From Immersiella caudata (lineage: Eukaryota; Ascomycota; Sordariomycetes; Sordariales; Lasiosphaeriaceae), in contig JAULSU010000001.1 of assembly GCA_030512335.1 (NCBI GenBank), forward strand, positions 7,440,001 to 7,504,000: a stretch of 64,000 nt of DNA, in the 5' to 3' direction. The notes beneath the pieces were generated by a model, which had not been told where the DNA came from, did no database searches, and worked only from the letters and a program-made list of their open reading frames with translations. Positions 1 through 11,333 of this stretch are shown here, one piece after another. A program made the translations under genes and the position numbers. Numbering within the stretch: position 1 is the stretch's first letter; the number at the start of each line of letters is the position of its first letter.

Positions 1-2407
1 GGGGATGCGTGGCTGTCGGGGATTGCTCTGTGGCCTTCTGCGACTCTGCCCGGGCCTCAGGCTCTAATGGCGTCTGTTTGTCTTCAGTTGCCGCCCAATA
101 ATCTCCATAGACGTCCCCCAAATAGCTGCTCTCGCGAACAGGATTCGCAGCTGCCGCATGGTAGGCATTCGTGCTGTCCCCTGTAACCTCAAGATAATCA
201 CCAGACGGACCCAACGGGCTAAGCGACTTGATAATTTCCTCCCTCAACATGTCGCTTTCTTTGACCGGGGAGTTATTAGTAGTGTCTAGGGTCGAGCTGG
301 TTTCGAAGCTTGGTGGGGGCACGAATTGGTCCTGTAAGCTGACATTCTGAGCGCTGCGGCTCGGGTTCAATGGCGCTGTGGGTGTAATTTGGACGTCGTC
401 TGCGGCTCCCGGGGTCGGCACGGGGCTTTCCCGCTCCGATCCAGGGGTCGCAACATCCTGCGATCGAGAATTTGATTGAGCCTCATCAGAGCTTATTTGC
501 GGCGCAGTCAGCTTCGATGTCGTCTGCAACAAACCGGTCAAAGTGGCGCCCCCGGTGCTCAGTGGAGGAAGCGCAAATTGGGAAACCTTGGGTGCTATCA
601 ACCGCCCCGCCGTTCCAGCAGCGTCATCCGTGCTGCCGCCGGTAGGACTGAAGGCCGCTGGTGGGGGTCGGGCCCCATTTTGGGTCGGCTCTCCAGTGAA
701 TCCTTGGGTTTGTGCCGGCGTCGTCATCTTTTCGCTTTCGAGATCTTTGGGCGATGCAGTCTGGGGAGCATCTACCTCCGCTGGTGCCTGGGGTTCGCCC
801 GGCGACTCGACGGTCTCCGTGACCCAACCACCGGGGAGAGGAGGCCGCGTGGGCTGTTTGTCCTTGGGGCTCGATGCGGGATGGCGAACAACTTCTGCAG
901 CGGGAACCTGCCGCCGAGGAGGTTCAGTATCTGGTGGTCCGGCGGGCCCCTGACGCAAAGGGGACGGGTTGGGTTCTTCCTTGGGTGGGGAGATGGTCGG
1001 AGCATCAGTGGTTGCCTGTGCTGACTGGACAGCTGCATCATCGGGCTGCACGACATTCATGGGCTTCTGCATGCCGGCTGCAGAGCTGGCTGAAGCTTGT
1101 GGTTGAGTGGCCACAGCCACGAGATGCGACGGATTTGGCATCGGAGGAGGCTCAGACGGCAACTTTGATGAAGTTGAGAAAAAGTCGTCTCCAAACATAG
1201 ACACGCGACCCAACTCGGGAAGCTTAGGGCTAGTAGAGTACCGACGTAAGCCCTGTGCGGGCTCCAGTTCTGACGATAGTGGCTTCTCTGATCCGGTCGC
1301 GGGAGATGCCACAGGTTCTGGATCGGCAGGCAAGTAGCTGTCAATCAGCCCCTCCAGGCTGTACTCACTCTTCCGTTCCGCCACGGTCGCAAGACTCGGT
1401 CGCAGATTTCTTCCAGCGTGTGCATCCTGAGGCGGTCCCTTTGCTTGGGTCTGCTCGGTTTGGTTTGGCTGCGCCTGGGGAACAGACTGGGCTTTGGGCA
1501 GGGCGCTGGGCTCCGCTCGCTCGCCCGCGCGACTGCTGCTCCTAACGCCATCAAAGCTTGGTCTGCCGCCGGACTCCATCGAGCGCCGCTCCCGTTCCTT
1601 CTCTTTCTCCTCCTCCATTCGGCGGTATATGTCCGCTGGCCTGACAAATGGCAATGGCTTAGGCGGCGACGCCAATGGGGACCTGGCATTTGCTGGAGAT
1701 GCTGGTCGACCCTCGGTCCACGGCCTGTTATGACTGGACCCCGGGCGCGAACTAGATCTTGAATGCGGCGCCGATCCGGCCAGCGGCGTTGGCGACTGCC
1801 CATCCTGCGCACCCATGCTGCTCTTCCGTGGGGGAAACCGCCCTGCACTCATGGGAGCGGCAGGAGATATATCCCTTGTCGGTAGAGCCTCCGCGGAGGC
1901 CGGCTGGGTGTTCGATTGCACGCTAGACACCGTCGCCGCGGCGCTCTGAGGAATCTCCGACTGTGGTGAGACGGTATGGTCGATGCCCATCCGCCCTAAC
2001 GCACCGCCGGCGGAAGCGGGTGCTCCCGCAGGACCAAGCCGCTGCGTTTGAAGTTGCAAAGCAGGCGGGGATGCCAACGGCGCAAACTGCCTCGCAGAAG
2101 GGAGTGGGACCGAGGGCTGCCGAGGGCCCATTGGATGTTTTTGAGGAGGCGGTGGTGGTGTGTCGTCGGGTCCGCCGTCGTCACCACCCCAATCGTCACC
2201 GTCGTAATTGGCTGGTTTGAATTCCGCCCATTTCCTCGTCTTTTGGCGACTGACGTTGACTTTGTACTGGTCGCTGTTCGACGTCGGAGTATCTGGCGAC
2301 CTGAGAAGAGCGCGATATTAGCTTTGGGCCACAGATTGCTGTCGCATGGGGCTGGTGACTGACATCGGAGGTGCGCCTCCGAAGACGTTTCCATAGGAAC
2401 CATCCAT
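1..2407 (-). CDS. Large disordered fungal protein with WGDDWG motif (Aim21/DUF3210-like?), 3' end off window
   Basis: Exons on the minus strand: 2407-2364 and 2300-1 (open at the window edge), intron 2363-2301 with donor GTCAGT, branch GCTAAT and acceptor CTCAG. About 781 codons are visible without a stop. The N-terminus carries a basic stretch followed by KWAEFKPANYDGDDWGG, then a long Pro/Ser/Gln-rich region with RPADIYRRMEEEKEKERERR (coding about 1585-1650) and near the left edge RESSYLGDVYGDYW. I recognise these motifs from conserved fungal proteins sometimes annotated as Aim21-like; Aim21 in yeast works at cortical actin patches. The assignment is from memory and uncertain, but the reading frame is solid because all three motifs lie in one frame. 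The ATG at 2407 was chosen because it gives the short acidic leader joined in phase to the motif. The foldback element begins only about 150-300 bp upstream, in the promoter. Confidence 0.72.
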
Positions 2408-2901
2408 TGCGTCTTCAAGAGCAACGAGCCGGCCGCCGCATGCTCTGTCGTCCGCAAGCTCAGATAGCCGTCACTTGCTCGAGGCAAGGACAGACAGCGC
2501 GCGGGTCGCAGGTGTGGAGCGGCAAAAACGCGGCTACCATACGGGGGGGCAAAAGTAATGTCCCTTCCCTAAAAGACCAGGGGGCCCCCTGCTAACGTAC
2601 GAATAGGAGAGACGAACTGATTTATACTGTAAAATAATGTATTACACTTGTAAAAATGACTTAATTATATAAATAATCAACTTAAACAGAATAATTACTG
2701 TTGCTTTGTAGTGGCTTACAGGCCTGTAATACAGCGCCTGAGAGCCTGTGGAAGCCTGTAGTACAAGCTTCCTTCAGGGGAAGTGCGAGTACAGTGCTCC
2801 GGAGGAGCGCTGTAAGGTACGACAGCAGAGCTTACTAAGGTGCTGAAGGAAGCAAACGAAGGCCTGTACTACAGCGCCTAAAAGACAAGTTACAGCGGAC
2901 T

Positions 2902-3137
2902 CTGTGTCAGAAAGAAAGGGGGTTCAGGGGCCCTGGCTTTCGGTCAGCGAAGCTGACTCAATGCCTAGCACTGCCTGAACACCAGTCAGCCTCAGCCATG
3001 GTGCCAACGAAGCTGAATCCTACGGTTTTGTCTATAAAGAAGGAGGTTCTGGCTGAAAGCCAGAACCTCAACAAGCAAGACAATCAAGCAATTGCTACCC
3101 ATCGTTTCGACCCATTCCAAGGTGCAGTGTTTCTGAC
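2902..3137. mobile_element. Nested 236-bp MITE-like insert in the left arm of the foldback
   Basis: The right arm reads continuously across the equivalent site (CGGACTATGCG in inverse), while the left arm is interrupted between two copies of ACT (2899-2901 and 3138-3140). The insert starts CTGTGTCAGAAA and ends TTTCTGAC, so it has short terminal inverted repeats and a 3-bp target duplication. Inside, around 3045-3071, lies a perfect 12-bp hairpin (GAGGTTCTGGCT / AGCCAGAACCTC, loop GAA). No coding capacity is seen. The intact opposite arm serves as an internal empty-site control. Confidence 0.72.
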
Positions 3138-3232
3138 ACTATGCGCTGTAAAACAGAAGGTTTCAGTGAACTCTGCACTGTAATAACAACTGTATTGCTC
3201 GTGAATTGCTTAATGAGAGGAAAGCTAACTAC

Positions 3233-3741
3233 TGAACAGGTGCGGTGATGCACCATAAAACTCAGGGCACAAAAGAATAGAACCACCCCCAAGAACGCCG
3301 ATGGCGGCCAGTATGGCCGCCAGTAAAGTAGCTCCCTCTCCGATCGAAGGAGCACGCGTGGAACTGACGTGTGAAAACGAGGACTGACCTGGAGGGAGGC
3401 ACACAACCAAGTAGGGACAACCAAGTAGGGACAACCGAGTAGGGTCAACCAAGTAGGGATAACTGAGAAAAGGGACCGGGGATTACTACTTCTTCCTTTG
3501 ATCGGAGGGAGGAGAGGTCACTCAAACCATTCGCGGGTGCAACTCGTGGTGAAATCGCCGATGTCCTCCTTTTTCTTTTTCGTTCGCCTGCCCGGAGAAG
3601 AAACGCGGTTCGAAGAACCACGCGGCGCGGCCTTGACGGCGCGCGCCAAAACTTCGCTAATTACAAAATGGTTACAGCGATATGCACAAAAAAACACCCA
3701 AAAGAACCACAAGGGGCGATCGTTCCGATCGCCCCGAGTCA
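3233..3741. mobile_element. Solo LTR (509 bp) nested in the foldback left arm
   Basis: The segment begins TG and ends CA and is flanked by CTAC on both sides (3229-3232 and 3742-3745); extending one base outward gives ACTAC on the left and an overlapping match on the right. The uninterrupted right arm shows the empty site as AATTACAGG in inverse orientation, one transition away from the duplicated site. These are the marks of an LTR retrotransposon reduced to a solo LTR by recombination. Short ORFs in it (for example 3498-3848) have no gag, protease or reverse transcriptase motifs. Which end is 5' is not clear. Confidence 0.7.
3408..3460 (+). repeat. Four 14-bp tandem repeats inside the solo LTR
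   Basis: Four head-to-tail copies of a CAACCAAGTAGGGA-like unit with single-base variants (one CGAGTAGGGT, one ending GGGATAA). In LTRs such arrays are often part of the regulatory U3 segment; here that is inference only. Confidence 0.7.
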
Positions 3742-5225
3742 CTACAGGAGAGGAGAGGGCCAGTTATAGGCTATGGGAGCTCTGGAATGGAATTTTAGAG
3801 CTTTCTACTACTAATATGTATGGTGGAGGTTCTCCACAGGCCTCATAATCGCTTATGTGGCCTCAAAAGGTTGTGGAAGCCCATAGGCTTCCCGAGCCTT
3901 CTGTAGCCCCATGTAACAGGGGGCTTCTTCCACTGGATTTTAGGGGGCTCTAATGGCCCCACAGGGGGCACGGGGCCCCCTGAAGGCCCTGAGGCCTTCT
4001 GGATTCCAGAAGGTTCGAAGCCACATTGTGGCTGGTGAGTGGTGGCTGCAGGTGAAGGGTACCCAGGCGGGTAGAGGGTACGCAGGCCACCCTTTACTTA
4101 ACGGCAGGCCCTGTATTACAGGGCCTCTCCAGTGCTCTCAGAGGCTGGAAATTAACAACCTTCATTCATAAGGACTTACTTTTATATTTACCCCTTTTAC
4201 CTACCTATATCACCCTGCGACCCCGCTAACCGCACTTAACGGGCATTGGTTGTAACATTGATGTGTTACTGTTAAGGAACTACCACTTATTCAAACCTAT
4301 TTAGCGATATTGAATGGCTACGGGTTTTAAGTCTGGCTTTTATTTAAAATCTACAGCTACTATTTTACTGGTATATGAAATTATGTGATTTTTCATTAAA
4401 AAGTTAGCTTATAAAGGCTGTTTAAAGCTGTTAAATTCTAGCCTCTGAGAGCGCTAAAGAGGCCCTGTATTTACAGGGCCTGCCAGTGAGGAAGGCGCTG
4501 GGTACCCTGCACCCACTGGGTACCCTGCACCTGCAGCCACCACCCACTAGCCACAATGTGGCTTCGAACCTTCTGGAATCCAGAAGGCCTCAGGGCCTTC
4601 AGGGGGCCACAGAAGGCTCTGGAAGCCCACAGGCTTCCACAACCTTCTGAGGCCACATCAGTGATTACAAGGCCTGTGGAGAGCCTCCACCATACTATTC
4701 TATTATTGTATTAGTAGTAGAAAGCTCTGGAATTTCCATTCCAGAGCTCCCACAGCCTATAACTAGCCATCTCCTCTCCTGTAATTAGCTTTCCTCTAAA
4801 GCAAGCAATCTACTTCCTTCAGCTGAGTACTACTCACTGAAGCAAGCAATTCACAAGCAATACAGTTGTCATTACAGTGCAGAGTTCACTGAAACCTTCT
4901 GTTTTACAGCGCATAGTCCGCTGTAACTTGTCTTTTAGGCTCTGTAGTACAGGCCTTCGTTTGCTTCCTTCAGCACCTTAGTAAGCTCTGCTGTCGTACC
5001 TCACAGCGCTCCTCCGGAGCACTGTACTCGCACTTCTTCCCCTGACCGGAGCACTGTACTACAGGCTCCCACAGGCTCTCAGGCGCTGTAATACAGGCCT
5101 GTAGAGTGCTACAAAGCAACAAAAGCTATTAATATTAACTTATCTTAGCCTTTTACAACCCCCTTAGTTACCCCTAGCCCCCTGACCTTTTTAGCACCTT
5201 TTAGAAAACTGGCTAGCCTTAACGC

Positions 5226-6582
5226 CAGGACGATGTCGAACTAGCGGCTGCAGAGTAGTTACCCATGGATCAGTGGACTGTTCAGACATCTAGCGATGCG
5301 ACTGCGACGCTGCCATCCATTCGACTTCAAGCTTCCCTGTGGCAAACATCAACGGATCCACACAGAATATCCGGTATCAACCAGAAGCAGTAAGCTTCTG
5401 GACTCACAGGCTGAATTGCGATCCCTCGGCTCTGGAGCCCGCATCCCTAATGCAGGGCGCTCCCCGCAGCTGCGGCCAATGCTGAGCCGGCACCGCCAGG
5501 GGCTACCCTCAGCACTTCATGGGAAGAAACAAGAACTTTGTTATGCATTTGTTTGGGAACGCCATTGCGCTTCCATGTCGGAGTGCTTTGCATCTGTCAG
5601 ATAAACAGCGATTACCACTTGTCAGAGCAATTGAACGTTCCCTGCATTTTAGTGCAGTGGTAATACGCGACAGCATCCTCAAGTTCCAGTCACAAGCTTG
5701 AAGAATCTTGGCATCGGTTGAAGACGAACACAGCCACAATCCGCTCCCGTCAAGCAAGGGTCCGAGGTGGTGCTGCAGGTCCACCAATGGCATGCAGGTG
5801 CTGATCGACTGGTCGCAAGATGTCGTCACATGCCTCAGCGGGTGTCCGGATGAGTGGCAACAAGTCGCACAGATGTTGTTTTCAGGAGGTCGTGATACCT
5901 TGAGATAATTGCTTTGGCGAGCAAAGAAACGTCAGGCAAACCGGGTAGCTTGGACTTTATCTTGCGTGATGGTGTTCAGCGGAGGACAATCGGGCTGGTT
6001 GTCGGGCCCTAACAGCCCGCCCTACCCAAATACGGGAGCACTCGGCCCAGATCTTGGGAGATTATGCGCGCAAACAGTGCCTACCGCCCCTTTCATCTCC
6101 TAGTAGCTTTCGTAGCCTTTTGTGGTGTTGACAAGACTGTCCCAAACCATAATTGCACACACATGTTGTTGCCGCTGGGCATGCAGCGGATTCTAAGCTG
6201 AGCCCCTGACGGAAGCCGAATTTAGAAGTAGGCCTCGATAACACCCGCACTGTGTATCCACACTGTGCAAGTCAAGTGCGGCTCATGAAACAAGAAACCA
6301 CGTTTTCCCTATTTGCGATTGATCAATCCACAGCATCGCACACCTCGTCGTCGCGAATACAGTCACTTTTATTCATCTCCAGCCATCGGCTTGTCGCCCG
6401 ACGACCTACTTTCGACCTACGCGCATTTAACACGAACGCCGACCTCCGATAGCAGCATTTGCGACTACAACCCCTAAAACGACAGAGCGCGACGCTTACG
6501 CATCCACATTGACGAAGTCGATCATTTGGCCGTATTGCAGCCCTGATCGCTGAAAATTCGCCTGTACCAAGCGGCGTTGCTT
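5226..6582. other. Intergenic spacer between foldback element and SED5
   Basis: About 1.4 kb with only short overlapping ORFs on both strands (longest about 106 residues), none with a recognisable motif, paired splice sites or consistent third-base bias. The last part, from about 6330, is pyrimidine-rich and probably contains the SED5 promoter and leader. Confidence 0.5.
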
Positions 6583-6602
6583 CCCCCCCCCCCCCCCCCC
6601 CC
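6583..6602 (+). repeat. Poly-C tract (20 C) in the SED5 leader
   Basis: An uninterrupted run of 20 cytosines lies about 90 bp upstream of the SED5 ATG, so probably in the 5' UTR or core promoter. The exact length is prone to replication slippage and sequencing error. Confidence 0.9.
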
Positions 6603-6689
6603 GTCGCACAAGACCCAAATAGTCGCTGAAGGGCATCCCTTTTGCGTCAGCAACCGCCGAGTCGCGCGCTCCGCGAGCAATCCGCCACG

Positions 6690-7879
6690 ATGGCCGTCGC
6701 GATCAACGACCGGACGGCCGAGTTCCGCCACATCGTGACCGCAGCCAAGCGCCGTCAAACCACGAAGCCGGGCTCCCAGCGACTTCTCGGTGACACCCAG
6801 AACAATGACGAGGCGCAACCACGAAGGTCAGAGTTTGCAAGGCAAGCTGCGGAAATCGGAAGGGGAATCTCTGCCACGATGGGCAAGTTGGAAAAGTTGG
6901 CTCAATGTGGGTGACATCGTCGTACCTAGGTCATGGGAGAGTACTGAGCAAATTGCAGTGGCCAAGAAGAAGACTCTCTTTGATGACAGGCCGGTCGAAA
7001 TCAACGAGGTATGCCCAGGTCGCCCATGGAGTCCGCACCGGTATGCTAATTCGATACAGTTGACTTTCATTATCAAACAAGATCTATCCTCCTTGAACGA
7101 ACAGATCAGGAGTCTTCAGGCCCTCTCCAAGCGACTTCATCCGAAACCAGACCAAGAAGGCGAAAACAACAAGAACATTCTCCTGCTTCTGCAGGGCAAG
7201 CTGGGGGATGTCAGCGCAAACTTCAAGGTGCGATGTCTTTCCATATAGCCGGCATTTCAATGCTAACATGATCAAAGGACGTTCTGGAGATTCGAACGAA
7301 AAACATCCAAGCGTCAAGGTCGAGAACCGAGGCCTTTGTGTCGACAGTCGGGCAACATGCGCACGTATCGCTGCAACAATCAGCGTCGCCCCTTTATGGG
7401 ACACCAAACAGGGGGACACCATCACCGAACGCCGATCTGATCTCGCTGAATCCGATTCCCGACCAGCAGATGCAATTGCAGATGATGGAGGAGGGGCAAA
7501 ACACGTATATCCAACAACGAGGGCAGGCCATCGAGGCTATTGAGGCGACCATCAACGAGCTAGGGTCTATCTTTGGGCAGTTGGCATCCATGGTCAGCGA
7601 GCAGTCAGAGATGATTGAGCGCATAGACGCAAATACGTAAGTTTCCATACCCTCTGGCGGAAACCCTTCTGACCCCTCGCAGCGAAGATGTTGTGGACAA
7701 TGTTGAGGGCGCGCAAAAAGAGCTGCTCAAGTACTGGTCTCGGGTTTCAGGCAACAGGTGGCTCATTGCAAAGATGTTTGGAGTTCTGGTATGCTCCACG
7801 CCCTCCCCCTCCACCGGTGACTGATACTTACTCTGTGCAGATGATCTTCTTCCTACTCTGGGTATTGATTGCCGGGTAG
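6690..7879 (+). CDS. SED5: Sed5 / syntaxin-5, Golgi Qa-SNARE
   Basis: Six exons: 6690-6906, 6959-7008, 7060-7227, 7278-7636, 7683-7788, 7841-7879; 312 residues, all junctions in phase. Sed5 is the cis-Golgi Qa-SNARE that drives ER-to-Golgi and intra-Golgi membrane fusion. The N-terminus carries the DRTAEF peptide, the known Sly1-binding site, followed by EFARQAAEIGRGI and the Habc region with NKNILLLLQGKLGDVSANFK. The SNARE helix (IEATINELGSIFGQLASMV, with its zero-layer Gln) runs across exon 4, and the tail anchor FGVLMIFFLLWVLIAG is split by the last intron. The ATG at 6690 (context CCACGATGG) was preferred over an upstream in-frame TTG because it puts the Sly1 peptide at the very N-terminus, as in the family. 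Length and exon phases give high confidence. Confidence 0.96.
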
Positions 7880-8795
7880 ACAGGCCTTGACGGGCAATGC
7901 GGTGTTTTCTTTGTACAATTATCCCTTTTAGTGGTGCATGCAGAGGGCGTCTTCATAGACTTTCGCATGGCAAGAGTATAACATTCATAATCAGGGGATC
8001 GGCGAGAGAACCGATCGAGCCAGCTTCTCGACGGACAGAGGATAGGCCGGAGTTGGGGCTTTGTGTTGAATAGGTGTAGGGAATAGCTGCGTTGCAGCTG
8101 AGCAATAAACTTTTGCTATCCAGCATCGTTATCCTACGAAACGGCCCGTTTCGTTGGTGACGGTGGCGTCAACGCCAGTGGGTGGGGGAGAGATGGCGTT
8201 CTCGGTACCACTTGTACCGGGGCGATGGGACCACTAGCCACTGAAACAGCAGCTGTTGATTTTCCACCTGTAAAGTTGCCGGGCGGTGAGCATGACGGGG
8301 CTCGCTCCCTGATGGCAGCCCAGGGCGGGGCCGCGGGGTTGACTGGAGGGACGACCGCGAGAGGTGAACGCGAGGGAGTCGGAACTTTGGATGGGTAGGT
8401 TCAAGTCGGTATCATCGGCTCTGAATTTCGAAGTTTCCAGCGCTATCAGCGAGTGTCTGCACCGACTTTCAGGTTGCGCAGCCCTGGTGTGAAAAGTATT
8501 CGGGGTCGTAGATAAAGCTGCTCTGAATGTCCATCGTCGCCTTTTCCCGCTGCCCCAAACCCCTATTTAGCCGGACATCGCGTCTGGTTAATACGCACGT
8601 GAAACAGCAGACCCAGCCAACCCCTCGGAGCTCTTTTTGTCGCCGTTTCTATGAGCTCAGGTCTGCCATTGACATCTCAGCTGATTGCCTCATACATCTC
8701 TCATACCTACCACTCACAAGCTTGTACTACCTCACAGGACACTCACTCGTCAAGGCACAACCAAAATCAAGACTACGTCCAAAGCAGCACTCGCA
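7880..8795. other. Intergenic region, SED5 terminator side and aldo-keto reductase promoter
   Basis: No supported gene. The proximal 200 bp should hold the SED5 3' UTR (TTTGTACAATT, AATAAAC at about 8104). The stretch 8640-8790 is rich in CA/CT and precedes the next ATG (context TCGCAATGGCC), consistent with a fungal leader. Confidence 0.45.
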
Positions 8796-9940
8796 ATGGC
8801 CGACAAGACTTACAAGCTCAACGCCGACCAGGACATTCCTGCTCTCGGCCTCGGTTCGTTATCGCTGGTCCCCCTATTCTCACAAAGATTCTAACAGTTC
8901 GCAGGAACTTGGCAATCTGAGCCTGGCCAAGTCCAAAAGGCCGTAGCCCACGCTCTCAAGTCCGGCTACAAGCTGATCGACGGCGCGTACTGCTATGGGA
9001 ACGAGGATGAGGTAGGCGCAGGTTTGGCTGAGGCGTTTGCCTCGGGCATCAAGCGCGAGGACATCTTTGTGGTGAGCAAGGTGTGGGCAACTTACAACAC
9101 ACGCGTTGAGCTGGGTTTGGACAAGAGCTTGAAGAGCTTGGGGTTGGATTATGTTGATCTGTTTCTTGTGGTGAGTGTTTTTCTGACTCGGGATGGGGGA
9201 CCGGAGGTTGACATTGGTCAATAGCACTGGCCCCTTTTGATGAACCCCGAAGGTAAACCGCTTTTCCCTTGGCCACTCTATCGGAGCCATACCTGACCTA
9301 CCTCAGGAAATCATGACAAGTTCCCAAAGCTCCCCAACGGCGAGCGCGACATCATCCACTCCCACTCCCACATCGACACGTGGAAGCAAATGGAGGCTCT
9401 TCTCTCCACCGGCAAGACCAAGGCCATCGGCGTATCCAACTACAGCAAGCGCTATCTCGAGCAGCTTCTCCCCCACGCCACGGTAATCCCTGCTGTCAAC
9501 CAGATCGAGAACCACCCTGCCCTACCCCAGCAAGAGATTGTCGACCTCTGCAAGGAGAAGGGCATACATATCATGGCGTACAGCCCGCTGGGCAGCACCG
9601 GTGGACCGCTCTTTACCGCGGAACCGGTAGTGCAAATTGCCGAGAAACACGGGGTGAAGCCGTCAACAGTTTTGTTGAGCTATCACAGTATGTGTTTACC
9701 CCTAACCCCTGACCCCTGACCTGAGACGTACTGACGGGACAAGTCCCCCGCGGAAGCACAGTTCTCGCCAAGTCGATATCGCCAGAGCGAATTGATGAGA
9801 ACAAGAAGCTCATCGAGCTTGACGCCGAAGACATCAAGTTGTTGGATGACTACTCGAACAAGCTGACCAAGGAGGGCAAGCTGCAGCGGTTCGTTTACCC
9901 GCCGTTTGGTGTCGATTTCGGCTTTCCGGACAAGTCGTAA
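8796..9940 (+). CDS. Aldo-keto reductase (Gcy1/glycerol dehydrogenase type)
   Basis: Five exons: 8796-8853, 8905-9170, 9225-9252, 9307-9687, 9744-9940; 309 residues. NADPH-dependent reduction of aldehydes or ketoses is the expected reaction. All four catalytic residues of the AKR barrel are present: Asp45 and Tyr50 in LIDGAYCYGNE, Lys78 in VVSKVW, His109 in LVHWP. The cofactor end reads IPRGSTVLAKS, whose Lys/Ser contact the NADPH phosphate in the family. One exon (9225-9252) is only 28 nt. The C-terminus VYPPFGVDFGFPDKS resembles fungal glycerol or arabinose reductases, but substrate cannot be told from sequence. It is convergent with the polyol dehydrogenase, 158 bp away, which is compatible with a shared sugar/polyol role. 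Confidence 0.93.
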
Positions 9941-10098
9941 CATCGCTGAGCGTGGCTGCGCGGTGAAAGTAGTCTACTGGAGCAGGATTTCGTGATTCTC
10001 TCAGCGTAATGTCGTCTCTGAAGACAGAGCTAGTATACCTTGAAGCCCATCTAGCGTACCCCAAAAGTTGGAACGTGGTCTCTGGATTACCCCTGGAC

Positions 10099-11333
10099 TC
10101 ACATGTCTACCACCACCTTCAACACCAAGTTCCCGTCACCATCCTTCACTCTCGCAGCCATATCGAACGCCTTTGGGATATTATCCATCCCCTTGAACCG
10201 TTGTGTAATAAGCTTCGTCAAATCTGGCAGCAGCGGGTTCTTGCTCGCCAGCAGCTCAATGGCACGGGGATACGTATTCGCATATCGAAACACTCCAACA
10301 AGGTCTACCTCCCTCAATGACGCCGCAGAAATCGGCAGCGTTTGAATCGGATTGCCCATCCCAATGATCATGATTTTCCCCCCAGGTGCCGTAGCCTGCC
10401 GTCAAGTCAGCCTCGCGAACCCAATCAACACCAAGAGTCGCTCACATATATCGCACTTTGCATGCATGATTCCACACCCGTACACTCATACGTCCCCTGG
10501 ACCTCACCCACCGCCTCCCCCTTCACCACCAACTCTTTCACCAACGTCGACACCTCCCTCGCATACTCCAACTTCCCTTCCACCCCCTCCGCTCTTCTCC
10601 CCATCGGCACCACTATTCCCCCATCCGCAAACCCGTTATCCACCGCGAACCTCACCCTCTCCTCCTGAATATCCGCCACCACCACCACCCTCGCCTTCGT
10701 CACCGCCTTGCTAACCGCCGCGCACAGCAATCCCACCGCCCCCGCCCCAAACACCAACACATTTCCTCCCTCTTTCAATCCTCCCCTCTTCTCCGCATGC
10801 AACGCCACCGCCAACGGCTCCGCCAGCGCCCCCATCTCACTCGACACATCCTCGGGTAATTTATGCACCCACCTCGCCGGCATCACTACCTCCTCCTGCA
10901 ACGTCCCTTGCGCATGCGGGAAGGCCTTGGCCGAGCTCCTGAACTTCATGCCGCGACAGATGTTGTAACGGCCGGAGGTACACAACTCGCATTCTTCGCA
11001 TGGTTGCCCGACTTCGAGCGCGACGCGGTCGCCAACTGAAAGGCCGTTGACGGCAGACCCGAGGGCGGTGATGACGCCGGAGGATTCATGCCCGAGGGTG
11101 AGGGGCTCGCGGACGAGGATGTCGCCGTTGCGGAAGTGGGTGTAGTAGTGGAGATCGGAGCCGCAGAGGCCGGTGGTGAGGATGGAGAGCTGGACGTCGG
11201 TGGGGGAGAGGGAGGGGAGGGTGCGGGATTCCTGGGCAAGGGGTTAGGAGGAAGAGAAACAGGGGAGAGCACGTCATACCAGGCGGAGGTCGCGAGGTCC
11301 GTGGAGGACGGAGGCGAGGACGGCGGGTGGCAT
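10099..11333 (-). CDS. Polyol dehydrogenase (sorbitol/xylitol dehydrogenase-like, zinc MDR)
   Basis: Minus strand, exons 11333-11280, 11231-10446, 10395-10099; introns of 48 and 50 bp; 378 residues. A zinc-dependent medium-chain dehydrogenase that would oxidise a polyol to a ketose with NAD(P). Catalytic zinc ligands are visible as Cys41 (TTGLCGSDLHYY) and His66-Glu67 (LGHES), and the structural zinc site has four cysteines in EVGQPCEECELCTSGRYNIC (96, 99, 102, 110). The Rossmann signature is VFGAGAVGLL. The substrate (sorbitol, xylitol, arabinitol) cannot be fixed. The TGA at 10101-10099 sits inside a GTGAGT, so a further short terminal exon is formally possible, but family length argues for the simple stop. 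It shares a 671-bp divergent promoter with the SDR at 12005. Confidence 0.9.

Larger units (their letters stand above)
2560..5225. mobile_element. Giant foldback (inverted-repeat) element with nested insertions
   Basis: Left arm about 2700-4155 and right arm about 4436-5120 are near-complementary, so the whole block folds back on itself around an AT-rich loop (about 4156-4435). For example 2813-2901 is matched in inverted orientation by about 4917-5007, and 3746-4150 by about 4440-4793. After removing two inserts from the left arm (2902-3137 and 3233-3741) both arms are about 0.7 kb. Weaker complementarity continues outward to about 2560 and 5225 (GGGGGCC versus AGCCCCC blocks and a TTGTAAAA block), so the true ends and any target-site duplication are not fixed. 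The short ORFs inside show no transposase motif. It resembles a non-autonomous foldback or very large MITE. It sits between the gene ending at 2407 and SED5, in the promoter of the former. Confidence 0.8.

Noticed and set aside
3498..3848. 116-residue ORF in the foldback element
   Set aside because: Crosses the solo LTR boundary and carries no retrotransposon or transposase motif.
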